In this document: piece after piece, positions 51,848 to 60,437 of the stretch
Position numbering within the stretch: position 1 is the stretch's first letter
How the letters are laid out: the number at the start of each line of letters is the position of its first letter
Assembly (NCBI GenBank): GCA_021324935.1
Contig: JAJPIE010000012.1
Location: forward strand, 62,001-126,000
Length of the DNA stretch: 64,000 nucleotides
Direction: 5' to 3'
Origin: Acidobacteriota bacterium
GTDB taxonomy: Bacteria; Acidobacteriota; Terriglobia; Acidiferrales; UBA7541
Program-made: the position numbers and the translations under genes
Notes under the pieces: model-generated
Seen by the model: the letters and a program-made list of their open reading frames with translations, nothing else
What the model was told of the DNA's origin: nothing
Database searches by the model: none

Positions 51848-52816
51848 ATGAGCAACCAGCCCTTTCAGCTCGGCGTGAATTATCCATGGGTTCGCTATGC
51901 GCAGGATTTTGGCCGAAACCCCTCGGGCCATCAAGGCATGTCCCTTCCTGAAAATCACACTCTGCTTGCGGATGAGTTTGCACGCATCCGCGATTGCGGA
52001 CTCCAGGTGGTCCGCTGGTTTCTGTTCGGCGATGGTCGCGGGGGATTTATTTCCGAAAATGACATTCCTCAGCGTCCGGACGCGCTTCTATTCGCGGACA
52101 TCGATGCCGTGCTGCACGTTGCGGAGCAAAGCGGCCTGCAATTGTGCTTTTCGCTGATCGATTACTTCTGGCTGCTGGATCGAATAGGCCAGGTGACGCC
52201 TCATCCCAACTCGCGGGTATTACAGTTTGCGGCGGGCCGGGAAGCATTTCTACATCGAGTTCTTATTCCGATGTTTCAAAGATTCCAGAGCCACCCCGCT
52301 CTGTTTGGCTGGGAAATCGCCAACGAGCCGGAATGGGCGATTCGAGAGTTTGATCCCGCCCCGGCGGCGCGAATGCGTTACGCGGATTTTCGGGCGTTTG
52401 CGGCAGAAGTCGCCGCTGCAGTGCACGAGTTTGCGCATGCTCCCGTAACGCTGGGTTCTGCGCGACTGGACTGGTTGCGGGCTTGGAGCGAAATCGATCT
52501 CGATTTTTACCAGGGACACTTCTATCCGCCGCGGAGCAACGACCCGAATGCCACGCTGGCAAGGCTGCTTCATTCGCTCCGCGCTCTGGATAAGCCGCTC
52601 TGGGTTGGAGAACTTCCTGCGAGAGATGCGACTCTCCCGGGTTACAAGATCCAATCCGCGCTTGATGAATGCCGGGAAGCGGGGGCATTGGGCGCCGCGG
52701 TTTGGCGATGGACCACGCCGGAGGCAAACGGAACCGACGTGAATTTCGGCTGCGTCGACCCGCAAATACTGATGGCCTGGAATACTTCCTCGCGCGCGAG
52801 AAGCGCAGTCGTCTAA
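51848..52816 (+). CDS. TIM-barrel glycoside hydrolase, GH5-like (clan A)
   Basis: A protein of 322 residues without a signal peptide. It has an N-terminal GVNYPWVRYAQDFG opening, the acid/base motif WEIANEPEW (E160), and the nucleophile candidate E255 in WVGELPA at the end of a later strand, as in GH5/GH2-type clan A enzymes. Both key residues are present, so hydrolysis of a beta-linked sugar is likely, in the cytoplasm. It starts 26 bases after the EcsC gene. The exact family and substrate are unknown. Confidence 0.72.
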   Translation: MSNQPFQLGVNYPWVRYAQDFGRNPSGHQGMSLPENHTLLADEFARIRDCGLQVVRWFLFGDGRGGFISENDIPQRPDALLFADIDAVLHVAEQSGLQLCFSLIDYFWLLDRIGQVTPHPNSRVLQFAAGREAFLHRVLIPMFQRFQSHPALFGWEIANEPEWAIREFDPAPAARMRYADFRAFAAEVAAAVHEFAHAPVTLGSARLDWLRAWSEIDLDFYQGHFYPPRSNDPNATLARLLHSLRALDKPLWVGELPARDATLPGYKIQSALDECREAGALGAAVWRWTTPEANGTDVNFGCVDPQILMAWNTSSRARSAVV

Positions 52817-52834
52817 TATAAGCATTTTCGCCAC

Positions 52835-54073
52835 ATGTTTCCCCGCCCCCGACTTCGCGCCTGCCAGTTTCTGCTTGCCACACTGTTTTTGACCACGTTC
52901 TCCGTAGACAGGCTGACCCGGGCGCAGGAGCCCACCGACGACGCCGAATTACTCAAGCAACTAGCTCTGGGGGAAAGGCTGCTGGACAAGACCCCGGATC
53001 GAACCGCGGTTCTTTATTTCATCGCCCAGACGCACGCCCTCCTGCGTGAGCCCCATGAAGCCATGGCCAATTTGAAAGAGTGCATCATGGCAAAGGAAGG
53101 ATTTGACCCTTCGGGCGACCCCGTCTTTAGGGGTCTGACATTCTCTAAGGAATTTCAGCATCTGACGGAGATCGCCCACAAGGATTTTCCGAAAGTGAGT
53201 CACGCAGGGCTGGCTTTCGTGCTACCGCACAAGGACCTGATTCCGGAAGGGCTGGCCTACGACCCCGAACAGGATGCTTTTTATTTGAGCAGCCTGCACC
53301 TAAAAAAGATCCTGCGCATCCCGCGCCAGGCACCGGAGAATGCCACGGATTTCGTTCCCAACGATCGCTACAATCTGCTGCCTGTGCTTGGCATTCACAT
53401 GAATCCCGCCGATGGATCCGTTTGGAGCGCATCCTGGCTAGACAATGGTAAAACGGAGTTGCTGCATTTTGACGCAACGGGCGCACTGCTAGGGCGCTAC
53501 TCGCTCTCCGAGGAAGCCAAACATGGCTTCAATGATCTGGTGGTCCTAATGGATGGTTCCGTCTTCGTGACAGACACCGCCGGGAATCAGGTATACCGGT
53601 TTGATTCGAAGGAGAAAACCTTTCACGCGTTGACCCTCAGCCGGCCGCTTTTTCAGCCAAACGGCATAGCGCTGACTGAAGACCAGCAGTTTGTCTACAT
53701 TGCGGATCAGTTCGGCATTCTGCGATACGAGATTAAATCCGGCCACTCAGCAGAAGTGTATCCAGGGACATCCAACACCCTCGCTGGCGCGGACGGACTC
53801 TACTGGCACAAAGGTTCATTGGTCGCGATTCAGAACGGAATCGGTTCACCACGAATTGCCGCCTTCCAGCTCTCGGAGGATGGCCTCCATGTCACGAAGA
53901 CAACGATCCTGGAATATCGCTCGCGCTTCACAACGCTGCCCACCACGGGCGCGCTTCGCGGCGACAATTTTTATTTTATCGTAAACAGCCAGATCGACAA
54001 TTTGAACGGCGACCGCATCCTGGACCTGACCACTCTGGCGCCGGTGCGCATCGGAGTGCTTTCACTACCGTGA
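52835..54073 (+). CDS. Secreted beta-propeller protein (SMP-30/NHL-like)
   Basis: A protein of 412 residues with a signal peptide (about 1-30, ending TRAQ). A short helical TPR-like part (about 35-110) comes first. A propeller-like domain follows, with blades such as LIPEGLAYDPEQDAFYLSS, GFNDLVVLMDGSVFVTDTAG, FQPNGIALTEDQQFVYIAD and LAGADGLYWHKGSLV. These resemble SMP-30/gluconolactonase and NHL proteins, with acidic and asparagine residues at the usual metal-site positions. A lactonase or a binding protein is possible. It is probably co-transcribed with the hydrolase gene. Confidence 0.72.
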   Translation: MFPRPRLRACQFLLATLFLTTFSVDRLTRAQEPTDDAELLKQLALGERLLDKTPDRTAVLYFIAQTHALLREPHEAMANLKECIMAKEGFDPSGDPVFRGLTFSKEFQHLTEIAHKDFPKVSHAGLAFVLPHKDLIPEGLAYDPEQDAFYLSSLHLKKILRIPRQAPENATDFVPNDRYNLLPVLGIHMNPADGSVWSASWLDNGKTELLHFDATGALLGRYSLSEEAKHGFNDLVVLMDGSVFVTDTAGNQVYRFDSKEKTFHALTLSRPLFQPNGIALTEDQQFVYIADQFGILRYEIKSGHSAEVYPGTSNTLAGADGLYWHKGSLVAIQNGIGSPRIAAFQLSEDGLHVTKTTILEYRSRFTTLPTTGALRGDNFYFIVNSQIDNLNGDRILDLTTLAPVRIGVLSLP

Positions 54074-54167
54074 ACCCGGAGCGTGCTGTTTGCGGCATAC
54101 GTCTGGAAATTCGCCGCTCATCGCCGTAAAGTGGAAACTTCCGGGATTTGGAGAGAAAGAGGCCCCC

Positions 54168-54683
54168 ATGAAAGTGCTCGGCAAATTGTCCGTCGGTTGC
54201 CTTTTCGCAATCAGCGCCATCAGCCTGTTGGCGCTTCCCCAATTCGCCGCATCCCCGAACCGCTTGATGCAGGGCATGGATCAAAGCGCCCAGGCTGTGG
54301 ACGAGCCGACTCCGGCATTCCACGCGCACGCTCCGCAGGGCGGGCTGCCACCAACAATGGCGGCTTCGCTTTTTTCCGATACGCAAACAGCCAATGCGTA
54401 CGCTATCGCCAGCCGCATTAAAAAGGTCCTCTACCAACAGCCCTGCTATTGCCACTGCGATCGCAGCCAGGGGCATGGAAGCCTGCTCGATTGTTACGTC
54501 AGCCGCCATGCGACAGGTTGCGACATCTGCCAGAAAGAAAATTTTTACGCATACGAACAGACCCATAAAAGCAGAACGCCCGCGCAAATTCGCGAGGGAA
54601 TCATGCGCGGCGAGTGGGAGAAGGTAGACGCCGCCAAGTACGCGAAGAGCCTGCTGGCCATTCCAAATGCAGAGGCGAGATAG
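54168..54683 (+). CDS. Secreted Cys-rich protein, PCYCGC-like motif
   Basis: A protein of 171 residues with a signal peptide (about 1-28). The key segment is PCYCHCD, followed by HGSLLDCYV and GCDICQKE, giving six cysteines in about 45 residues. This resembles the PCYCGC family of exported proteins, in which the fourth residue of the motif is glycine and not histidine as here. The cysteines and histidine could bind a metal or heme. The start is supported by a purine-rich GAGAGAAAGAGG run before ATG 54168. The role is unknown. Confidence 0.68.
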   Translation: MKVLGKLSVGCLFAISAISLLALPQFAASPNRLMQGMDQSAQAVDEPTPAFHAHAPQGGLPPTMAASLFSDTQTANAYAIASRIKKVLYQQPCYCHCDRSQGHGSLLDCYVSRHATGCDICQKENFYAYEQTHKSRTPAQIREGIMRGEWEKVDAAKYAKSLLAIPNAEAR

Positions 54684-54704
54684 CGGCGCCGAATTTATGT
54701 GCGT

Positions 54705-55196
54705 ATGACTCGCAAGGACCACGCCCCGGAGACTCCGGCCACATCGTTTCTTCGTCACAAGGGCGCGGCCTTTACCGAGCATCTTTACTCATACGTCGAA
54801 CACGGCGGCACAAACGAATCCTCAAAGCAACTGGGAGTGGACGAACACGCTGTGGTCAAAACCCTGGTGATGCAGGATCAGGATGCCAAACCTTTGATCA
54901 TCCTGATGCACGGCGATCGTCAGGTCAGCTTGAAAAACCTAGCAAGACAGCTCGGTGCGAAGCGCGTCGAACCATGCAAGCCCGAGGTGGCGCAGCGTCA
55001 TACCGGCTATCAGGTGGGCGGCACTTCGCCTTTCGGCACTCGCAAATCCCTTCCTATCTATGTGGAACGCACGATCCTGGAATTGCCGGCGATTTATATT
55101 AACGGCGGCAATCGTGGCTTTCTGGTGCGGATCTCGCCGCAATTCCTGGTCGATCTGCTGGACGCGCATTCAGTAGATTGCGCGGCAGCGGAATAG
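54705..55196 (+). CDS. ybaK: Cys-tRNA(Pro) deacylase, YbaK/EbsC family
   Basis: A protein of about 163 residues with the YbaK fold: VVKTLVMQDQDAKPLIILMHGDRQVSLKNLA, then GYQVGGTSPFGTRK with the conserved GG-SPFG loop, and VERTILELPAIYINGGNRGFLV at the end. This editing enzyme removes cysteine wrongly charged to tRNA-Pro. The gene begins about 20 bases after the Cys-rich protein gene. ATG 54705 is taken as start; GTG 54699 is possible. Confidence 0.9.
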   Translation: MTRKDHAPETPATSFLRHKGAAFTEHLYSYVEHGGTNESSKQLGVDEHAVVKTLVMQDQDAKPLIILMHGDRQVSLKNLARQLGAKRVEPCKPEVAQRHTGYQVGGTSPFGTRKSLPIYVERTILELPAIYINGGNRGFLVRISPQFLVDLLDAHSVDCAAAE

Positions 55197-55292
55197 ATTC
55201 GCCGGATGCGCTCCGCGCGTGGCTTCTGTTACACTTTCCTCCTGCCGATTACTGCGCCTTGCGTTCGCACCAATGAACCTCAGGGGTCAGCG

Positions 55293-57347
55293 ATGAAAAC
55301 ACGCCGTCTTGCAACCATGCTCTTCGCGATTCTGCTCTCTGCCGTTTGTGCCGGGCTCATTATTTCCGCGGCAGTGCCAGCCCGCGCAGGCGGCGATTCG
55401 AATTGGGGATTCTCGCTTACCAATCTCGATCGAACCTGCAAACCCTGCGAAGATTTTTATGAGTTTGCAATGGGCGGATGGATGAAAGCCAATCCCATTC
55501 CCGCCGAATATTCCACCTGGGGAACCTTCGCCGAGTTGCGGGACAAAAATCTCACGGCCATGCGAACCATCCTGGAAAATGCCGGGGACTCTCATCCCGC
55601 AGCGGGTTCCAATGATCAGAAAATCGGCGATTTCTATGCCGCGTGCATGGACACTTCGGCGATCGAAGCTGCCGGAGCCAAGCCGATGGCCTCCGATCTC
55701 GCTGCCATCGATGCCCTTCAGGACCGCAAAGGACTCGAAGCCGAGATCGCACGCCTGCACCGCGAGACGAACAACGTCGCTTTCTCCTTCGGCGCCATTC
55801 CCGATTTCAAAAACAGTTCTCAGATGATCGGCCTTGCGCATCAAGGCGGCCTTGGCTTGCCCGACCGCGACTACTACCTGCGTGACGACGAGCATTCCAA
55901 GGAATTGCGCGAGGATTACATTCAACACGTCGGCAAAATGTTCGCACTGGCGGGTGATGCGCCGGACAAAGCCGCAGCAGAGGCCAAAACCGTCATGGCG
56001 TTGGAAACGTCCCTGGCCAAAGCTTCGCGCACCCGCGTCGAGCTGCGCGACCCGGAGAAGAACTACAACAAGATGAGCCTGGCTCAACTGAAGGAACTCA
56101 CTCCCGACTGGTCCTGGGAGAACTATCTTCATGCTATCGGCGCTGCGGACGTTTCCGAGATCAACGTGGGCCAGCCGGATTTCTTTAAGGAGGTAGACCA
56201 CCAACTGGCGGCCACTCCGCTGGCCGACTGGAAAATCTACCTCCGCTGGCATGTGATCCACCAGGCCGCACCGGCGCTTTCCGATGCCTTCGTGCAAGAG
56301 AATTTCAATTTCTACGGAAAACAACTGTCCGGGGCGAAGGAACTGCAGCCGCGCTGGAAGCGCTGCGTGCAATCCACGAATCAAGAAATCGGGGAAGCCC
56401 TCGGCGAGGTTTACGTCCGCAAGTATTTCCCGCCAGAGGCCAAGGCACGCGCCAAGGAGATGGTCAACAACCTGATCGCCGCTTTGCGCTCGGATATCCC
56501 CACTTTGAGTTGGATGGGCCCCGAAACCCAAAAACAGGCGTTGGCGAAACTCCAGGCGTTCACAGTGAAGATCGGCTATCCGGACAAGTGGCGGGATTAT
56601 TCGAAACTTTCCATCGGCCGCGCTTCGTACTTCGAAAACGTTCGCCGCGCAGGCGAGTTCGAGGAGGCACGAGATCTGGCAAAAATCGGGAAGCCCGTGG
56701 ACCGCTCCGAATGGGGCATGACGCCGCCGACGGTCAACGCCTACAACAACTCCACATTCAACGAAATTGTGTTCCCTGCGGGGATCCTTCAGCCTCCGTT
56801 CTACGACCCGAGGGCGGACGACGCGGTGAACTATGGCGGAATCGGCGCCGTGATTGGCCACGAAATCAGCCACGGCTTCGACGATCAGGGCTCCAAATTC
56901 GACGGCAGGGGCAACCTGAACAACTGGTGGACGGACGAAGACCGCAAGAACTTCAACGAGCGCGGAGATTGCATCATGCAGCAGTTCAACGGCTATGAGG
57001 TCGAACCTGGCTTACACCAAAACGGCAAACTGGTGCTGGGAGAAAGCATTGGCGATCTCGGAGGCCTGGCTATCGCCTACGCCGCGTACGAGAAGTCGAT
57101 CGAAGGGAAACGCCCGCCGGAAATCGATGGTTTCTCTCCCGAACAGCGTTTCTTTCTCGGCTGGGCGCAAGTTTGGGGCGCGAACCAGCGTGCGGAGGCG
57201 GCGCGCCTGCAAGCCAACACCGACCCGCATCCGTTGGCGCGCTTCCGTGGCAATGGCCCGTTATCCAATATGGAGGCTTTCGCGAAGGCTTTCGGCTGCA
57301 AAAAAGGCGATGCCATGGTTCGCGAGCAGGCTTGCAAGATCTGGTAG
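55293..57347 (+). CDS. M13-family zinc metallopeptidase (neprilysin-like), secreted
   Basis: A protein of 684 residues with a signal peptide (about 1-30). The N-terminal M13 domain has NLDRTCKPCEDFYEFAMGGW. The catalytic domain has VNAYNNSTFNEIVFPAG, the zinc site HEISHGFDDQG (H523, E524, H527) and the third ligand E584 in GESIGDLGG. The C-terminus has the usual KIW end. Enzymes of this family cut peptides outside the cytoplasm. The start at ATG 55293 has AGGGG a few bases before it. It converges with the cupin gene. Confidence 0.94.
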   Translation: MKTRRLATMLFAILLSAVCAGLIISAAVPARAGGDSNWGFSLTNLDRTCKPCEDFYEFAMGGWMKANPIPAEYSTWGTFAELRDKNLTAMRTILENAGDSHPAAGSNDQKIGDFYAACMDTSAIEAAGAKPMASDLAAIDALQDRKGLEAEIARLHRETNNVAFSFGAIPDFKNSSQMIGLAHQGGLGLPDRDYYLRDDEHSKELREDYIQHVGKMFALAGDAPDKAAAEAKTVMALETSLAKASRTRVELRDPEKNYNKMSLAQLKELTPDWSWENYLHAIGAADVSEINVGQPDFFKEVDHQLAATPLADWKIYLRWHVIHQAAPALSDAFVQENFNFYGKQLSGAKELQPRWKRCVQSTNQEIGEALGEVYVRKYFPPEAKARAKEMVNNLIAALRSDIPTLSWMGPETQKQALAKLQAFTVKIGYPDKWRDYSKLSIGRASYFENVRRAGEFEEARDLAKIGKPVDRSEWGMTPPTVNAYNNSTFNEIVFPAGILQPPFYDPRADDAVNYGGIGAVIGHEISHGFDDQGSKFDGRGNLNNWWTDEDRKNFNERGDCIMQQFNGYEVEPGLHQNGKLVLGESIGDLGGLAIAYAAYEKSIEGKRPPEIDGFSPEQRFFLGWAQVWGANQRAEAARLQANTDPHPLARFRGNGPLSNMEAFAKAFGCKKGDAMVREQACKIW

Positions 57348-57362
57348 TCCGGCGCCAGGAAA

Positions 57363-57734
57363 TCAGCGCATCGGCACGTCATTGCGCAGATACACGTCCG
57401 TTTTGTTCAGCCAGTCTTCGCGAGGCGGGTTGAAAACGTCGAGGTCCAGCGTGTCTTCCAGCGCCCAGGCTTCGTGCGGCATATTCGAGGGGATACAGAG
57501 GACTTCACCGGCTCGAACCACGATCTCCTTGCCATCAATGGCGAACTTCAGCGCCCCTTCCAGAATGTACGTGACCTGTTCGTTGTGGTGATGATGTTCC
57601 GGCACATGCGCGCCCTTTTTCAGATACACATGCGCCAGCATCAATTTGTCGCCGACCACCATCTGCCGGTCGATCATATCGTTCAGTTTTTCGCGTTCCA
57701 CGGTTTTCCAGGGGATGTATTTGCATTCGCTCAT
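57363..57734 (-). CDS. Cupin-domain protein
   Basis: A protein of 123 residues forming one cupin barrel. Motif one is VPEHHHHNEQVTYILEG with metal-binding histidines and glutamate; motif two is GEVLCIPSNMPHEAWALED with the last histidine. The ATG overlaps the stop of the amidohydrolase gene (ATGA), so the two are translated together and may work on the same compound. No signal peptide is present. The reaction is not predictable. Confidence 0.88.
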   Translation of the reverse strand: MSECKYIPWKTVEREKLNDMIDRQMVVGDKLMLAHVYLKKGAHVPEHHHHNEQVTYILEGALKFAIDGKEIVVRAGEVLCIPSNMPHEAWALEDTLDLDVFNPPREDWLNKTDVYLRNDVPMR

Positions 57735-59074
57735 GGCTTGTTGTCTCCATAAAGCCGAGCGGCGTTGTCATGCAGATAGTCCCGCGCCAATTCCATCGCC
57801 TTGGCTTCGTTGAATGCGCCTTCGTCAACCAGTTCGGCCAACGCCGCGGCCAGCGCAGTGCGCGTGGTGCGCGCCGCCAGCCACATGCTCTCTTCTGCGC
57901 CCAACGCGTCATTGAAGGGGAATGCGTCGGACCCATACATCATCTTGTCCGGATAAAGCGTGAGAAGCTGTTTCAGCACTTCCTTAAATTGCGACGGGTA
58001 GAGCATTTCCGTCTGGAACGACGTATCCAGATACACGTTCTTCACCGCCGTCAACAGCGCCGCTTCCCGTTCGTAGGGCCAGCCGCCATGCACCAGTACA
58101 AAGGTCACGTTCTTGTACCGCGCGTCGCGCAACACGTTTTCCAGGTTCAGCACGTTGCCATTGTGCAGGCTGAAGTAATCTCCAATGCCCACTGCGCTGT
58201 GAAAATGCATCGGCAAGTGCAGCCTTCCCGCTTCATCGGTAATTCGCCGGAAAATGTAATCCTGGAAGGTGCGGTATTCGTCGCGCGTCGGCACCCCACC
58301 TGAGCGATATTTGTTGTAAAGGGCCTCGGCAGTATCGCCCGAGGGATCGCTGAAATGCAACGAGCGAAAATAGGCGGCTTCGAATTTGATGGCCACGCCG
58401 CCGCGCTTCTGGTTGTCTTCCATCGCTTTTTGGACGAAAGCGACATATCCGGCAAGATCAGCCGGTAGGCCCTCGACTCCTTCCTGCTTCTTCCAGCGCG
58501 AGAGCATTTTCTCCTGAAGCGGCACATAGACGCCCATGTCCGGCGTGCTGGCTGCCTGGTCGCGGTTGTCAAAGGGGAAAAAGAACGCATCGCCGAAAAA
58601 GACCCAGTGGAAGCGCTTCGAATCGAGATACGGGGCCATCATCGCTCGGTTCGCCAGGCAGATGTCCACGTTCAACTTGTCAAGGATCCCGTCAAAATAG
58701 CCGGTGCCGCCCGCCTTTTCTGCGGCCGCTTTTTTGTCAGCCAGCCATTTCGCATGCTCTGGCTTGAAATCGTCGTAGGGATAGCCGAACAGGGCCTTCG
58801 CGCCCTGCACAAATTCCGGGTTGTCGTCGCGGAGTCGCAACGTGGCGCTTTCGTCCGGCGGCGAAGCCATGGCATCCACGTCGCTGTCGTCGGCGAAGCC
58901 GGGATGCGCATGGTTGTCGTACATCGGGATCTTGTCGATCTCCTTCAACAACCGGTCATAGGTTTTCTGAACGTCCCCGGCAGGATATGGCTTCGCCTGG
59001 CCGTCCGCGAATTGCGCGACCCCGGCGCTCACCAGAATGGCCATCCCTGTTTGCAACCATCGCCGCCTGTTCAC
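57731..59074 (-). CDS. Amidohydrolase-family enzyme with Tat-like signal
   Basis: A protein of 447 residues. It opens with NRRRWLQTG, a twin-arginine type signal, and a hydrophobic segment. The amidohydrolase_2 TIM barrel shows MYDNHAHPG as the first metal motif, LPMHFHSAVG, FVLVHGGWPYE and MYGSDAFPF as later histidine and aspartate ligands. The start is GTG 59074, chosen because AGGAAGG lies six bases upstream; the longer frame reads through upstream non-coding sequence. The substrate is unknown. Confidence 0.85.
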   Translation of the reverse strand: MNRRRWLQTGMAILVSAGVAQFADGQAKPYPAGDVQKTYDRLLKEIDKIPMYDNHAHPGFADDSDVDAMASPPDESATLRLRDDNPEFVQGAKALFGYPYDDFKPEHAKWLADKKAAAEKAGGTGYFDGILDKLNVDICLANRAMMAPYLDSKRFHWVFFGDAFFFPFDNRDQAASTPDMGVYVPLQEKMLSRWKKQEGVEGLPADLAGYVAFVQKAMEDNQKRGGVAIKFEAAYFRSLHFSDPSGDTAEALYNKYRSGGVPTRDEYRTFQDYIFRRITDEAGRLHLPMHFHSAVGIGDYFSLHNGNVLNLENVLRDARYKNVTFVLVHGGWPYEREAALLTAVKNVYLDTSFQTEMLYPSQFKEVLKQLLTLYPDKMMYGSDAFPFNDALGAEESMWLAARTTRTALAAALAELVDEGAFNEAKAMELARDYLHDNAARLYGDNKP

Positions 59075-59150
59075 ATTGCACCTTCCTGATTTCGGCAGCA
59101 AAGCGCTTTCCGCCTGTGCCGTTGCCTGATGATATTGGTAAAACGCGAGG

Positions 59151-60338
59151 TTAGCGTGCGACCGCCAACTGACCCCAGCGCTTGGACACTCGTTCGATGC
59201 GCTCCAGCGCCTCTTCCAACAAGTGCGCCGCGCTAACCAGAGAGAAACGCAGGTAGTTTTCACCTTCTGCCCCAAACGCCGCTCCAGCGATGCCGGCTAC
59301 TCCCGCTTCTTCCAAAAGCAGCCGCTGGACCTCCATTGCGGGCAAGCCCGTATCTTCAATGTTCACCCACGCATAGAACGCGCCATCCGGAGCCTGGCAG
59401 CGAAAACCGGGAATGCGATTCAGCTTTTCAACAAAAAGGTCCCGCCGCTTGCGGTATTCCGCCACCATCGCGGGTACGGCATTCGTCGAATCTTTGAGCG
59501 CTTCGATCGCGGCCACCTGGGAAAACTCCGCCGTGCAGGTGAACGTGTTCAGCACCAGCATGTCCAGCGCATTAATCACGTGCTTCTGCGCCACGGCGTA
59601 GCCCAGCCGCCAGCCTGTCATGGCGAACGACTTCGAAAAGCCGTCGATAATCACGGTGCGTTCGGCCATTCCCGGCAAAACCCAGATGGATTTGTACTCG
59701 CCATTGAACAGGATGCGCGCGTAAATTTCGTCGGCAATCACCCACAGGTCGTGCTTCTTCGCAAGCTCGGCGATTCCCGCAATAATTTCCTGGGTAAAGA
59801 CCGTGCCGGTGGGATTATTCGGGGAGTTGAAGATAAGGACCTTCGTTTTCGGGGTGATTTTTCCAGCAATTTCAGCGAGGTCCGGCTGGAATCGATTTTT
59901 CTCGCGCAGCGCATAAGAGATGGGCCTGGCCCCCAGGCCGCGCGTGAAGGAAGGATAAATCGGGAAGCTCGGGTCGGGGTAAATCACTTCGTCGGCCGGT
60001 TCGATCAAGGCCATCATCGCCAGCGCCAGCGCCATTTTGCAGCCAGGTGCGACCAGCACTTGCTCCGATTCGACTTGAAGATTCCGCGTACGCTTCAAAT
60101 AGTCGGCAATCGCCGAGCGGAGCGGCGGGATACCCCGCGTGGCCACGTAGCGGTCCCGTCCTTCCGCAACCGCGGCCCGTACGGCGTCCACCACGGGCGC
60201 AGCGGGATGAAAATCCGGCTCGCCCAATTCCAGATGGATGATGGAACGCCCTTCTTTTTCCAGTTCTTTGGCGCGGGTGAAAACGGCGAGCGCGCCTTCA
60301 CCGGTCAATTGAGAAATTCTCGATGCGATTTTTGCCAT
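59151..60338 (-). CDS. Class I/II pyridoxal-phosphate aminotransferase
   Basis: A protein of 395 residues with the aspartate aminotransferase fold type I. LELGEPDFHP is near the N-terminus, FNSPNNPTGTVF in the middle, and the PLP lysine K236 is in GFSKSFAMTGWRLGY. An FRCQAPDGAFYAWVNI segment and a C-terminal RFSLVSA arginine for the carboxylate follow. It transfers amino groups between amino and keto acids; the exact substrate is not set. The start ATG 60338 has a TATGAT -10-like box very close upstream. Confidence 0.92.
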   Translation of the reverse strand: MAKIASRISQLTGEGALAVFTRAKELEKEGRSIIHLELGEPDFHPAAPVVDAVRAAVAEGRDRYVATRGIPPLRSAIADYLKRTRNLQVESEQVLVAPGCKMALALAMMALIEPADEVIYPDPSFPIYPSFTRGLGARPISYALREKNRFQPDLAEIAGKITPKTKVLIFNSPNNPTGTVFTQEIIAGIAELAKKHDLWVIADEIYARILFNGEYKSIWVLPGMAERTVIIDGFSKSFAMTGWRLGYAVAQKHVINALDMLVLNTFTCTAEFSQVAAIEALKDSTNAVPAMVAEYRKRRDLFVEKLNRIPGFRCQAPDGAFYAWVNIEDTGLPAMEVQRLLLEEAGVAGIAGAAFGAEGENYLRFSLVSAAHLLEEALERIERVSKRWGQLAVAR

Positions 60339-60385
60339 GGCCCGAAAATCATATCACTTTGTGCGAAGCGAAACTCTGCGCGAGG

Positions 60386-60411
60386 AAAAGGGGCGCAGCC
60401 GGCTGCGCCCC
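60386..60411 (-). terminator. Rho-independent terminator after the TonB receptor gene
   Basis: A 22-bp perfect palindrome, GGGGCGCAGCCGGCTGCGCCCC (60390-60411), forms a strong GC stem with a 4-base loop, and on the minus strand is followed by TTTT. It lies 27 bases after the receptor stop at 60438. Confidence 0.75.
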
Positions 60412-60437
60412 GGTATTTTATGCAGGAAGTGCTTCCT

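Noticed and set aside
55287..56873. Minus-strand frame of 528 codons inside the M13 peptidase gene
   Set aside because: It is the mirror of a GC-rich coding strand; the plus-strand gene has clear catalytic motifs and a signal peptide.
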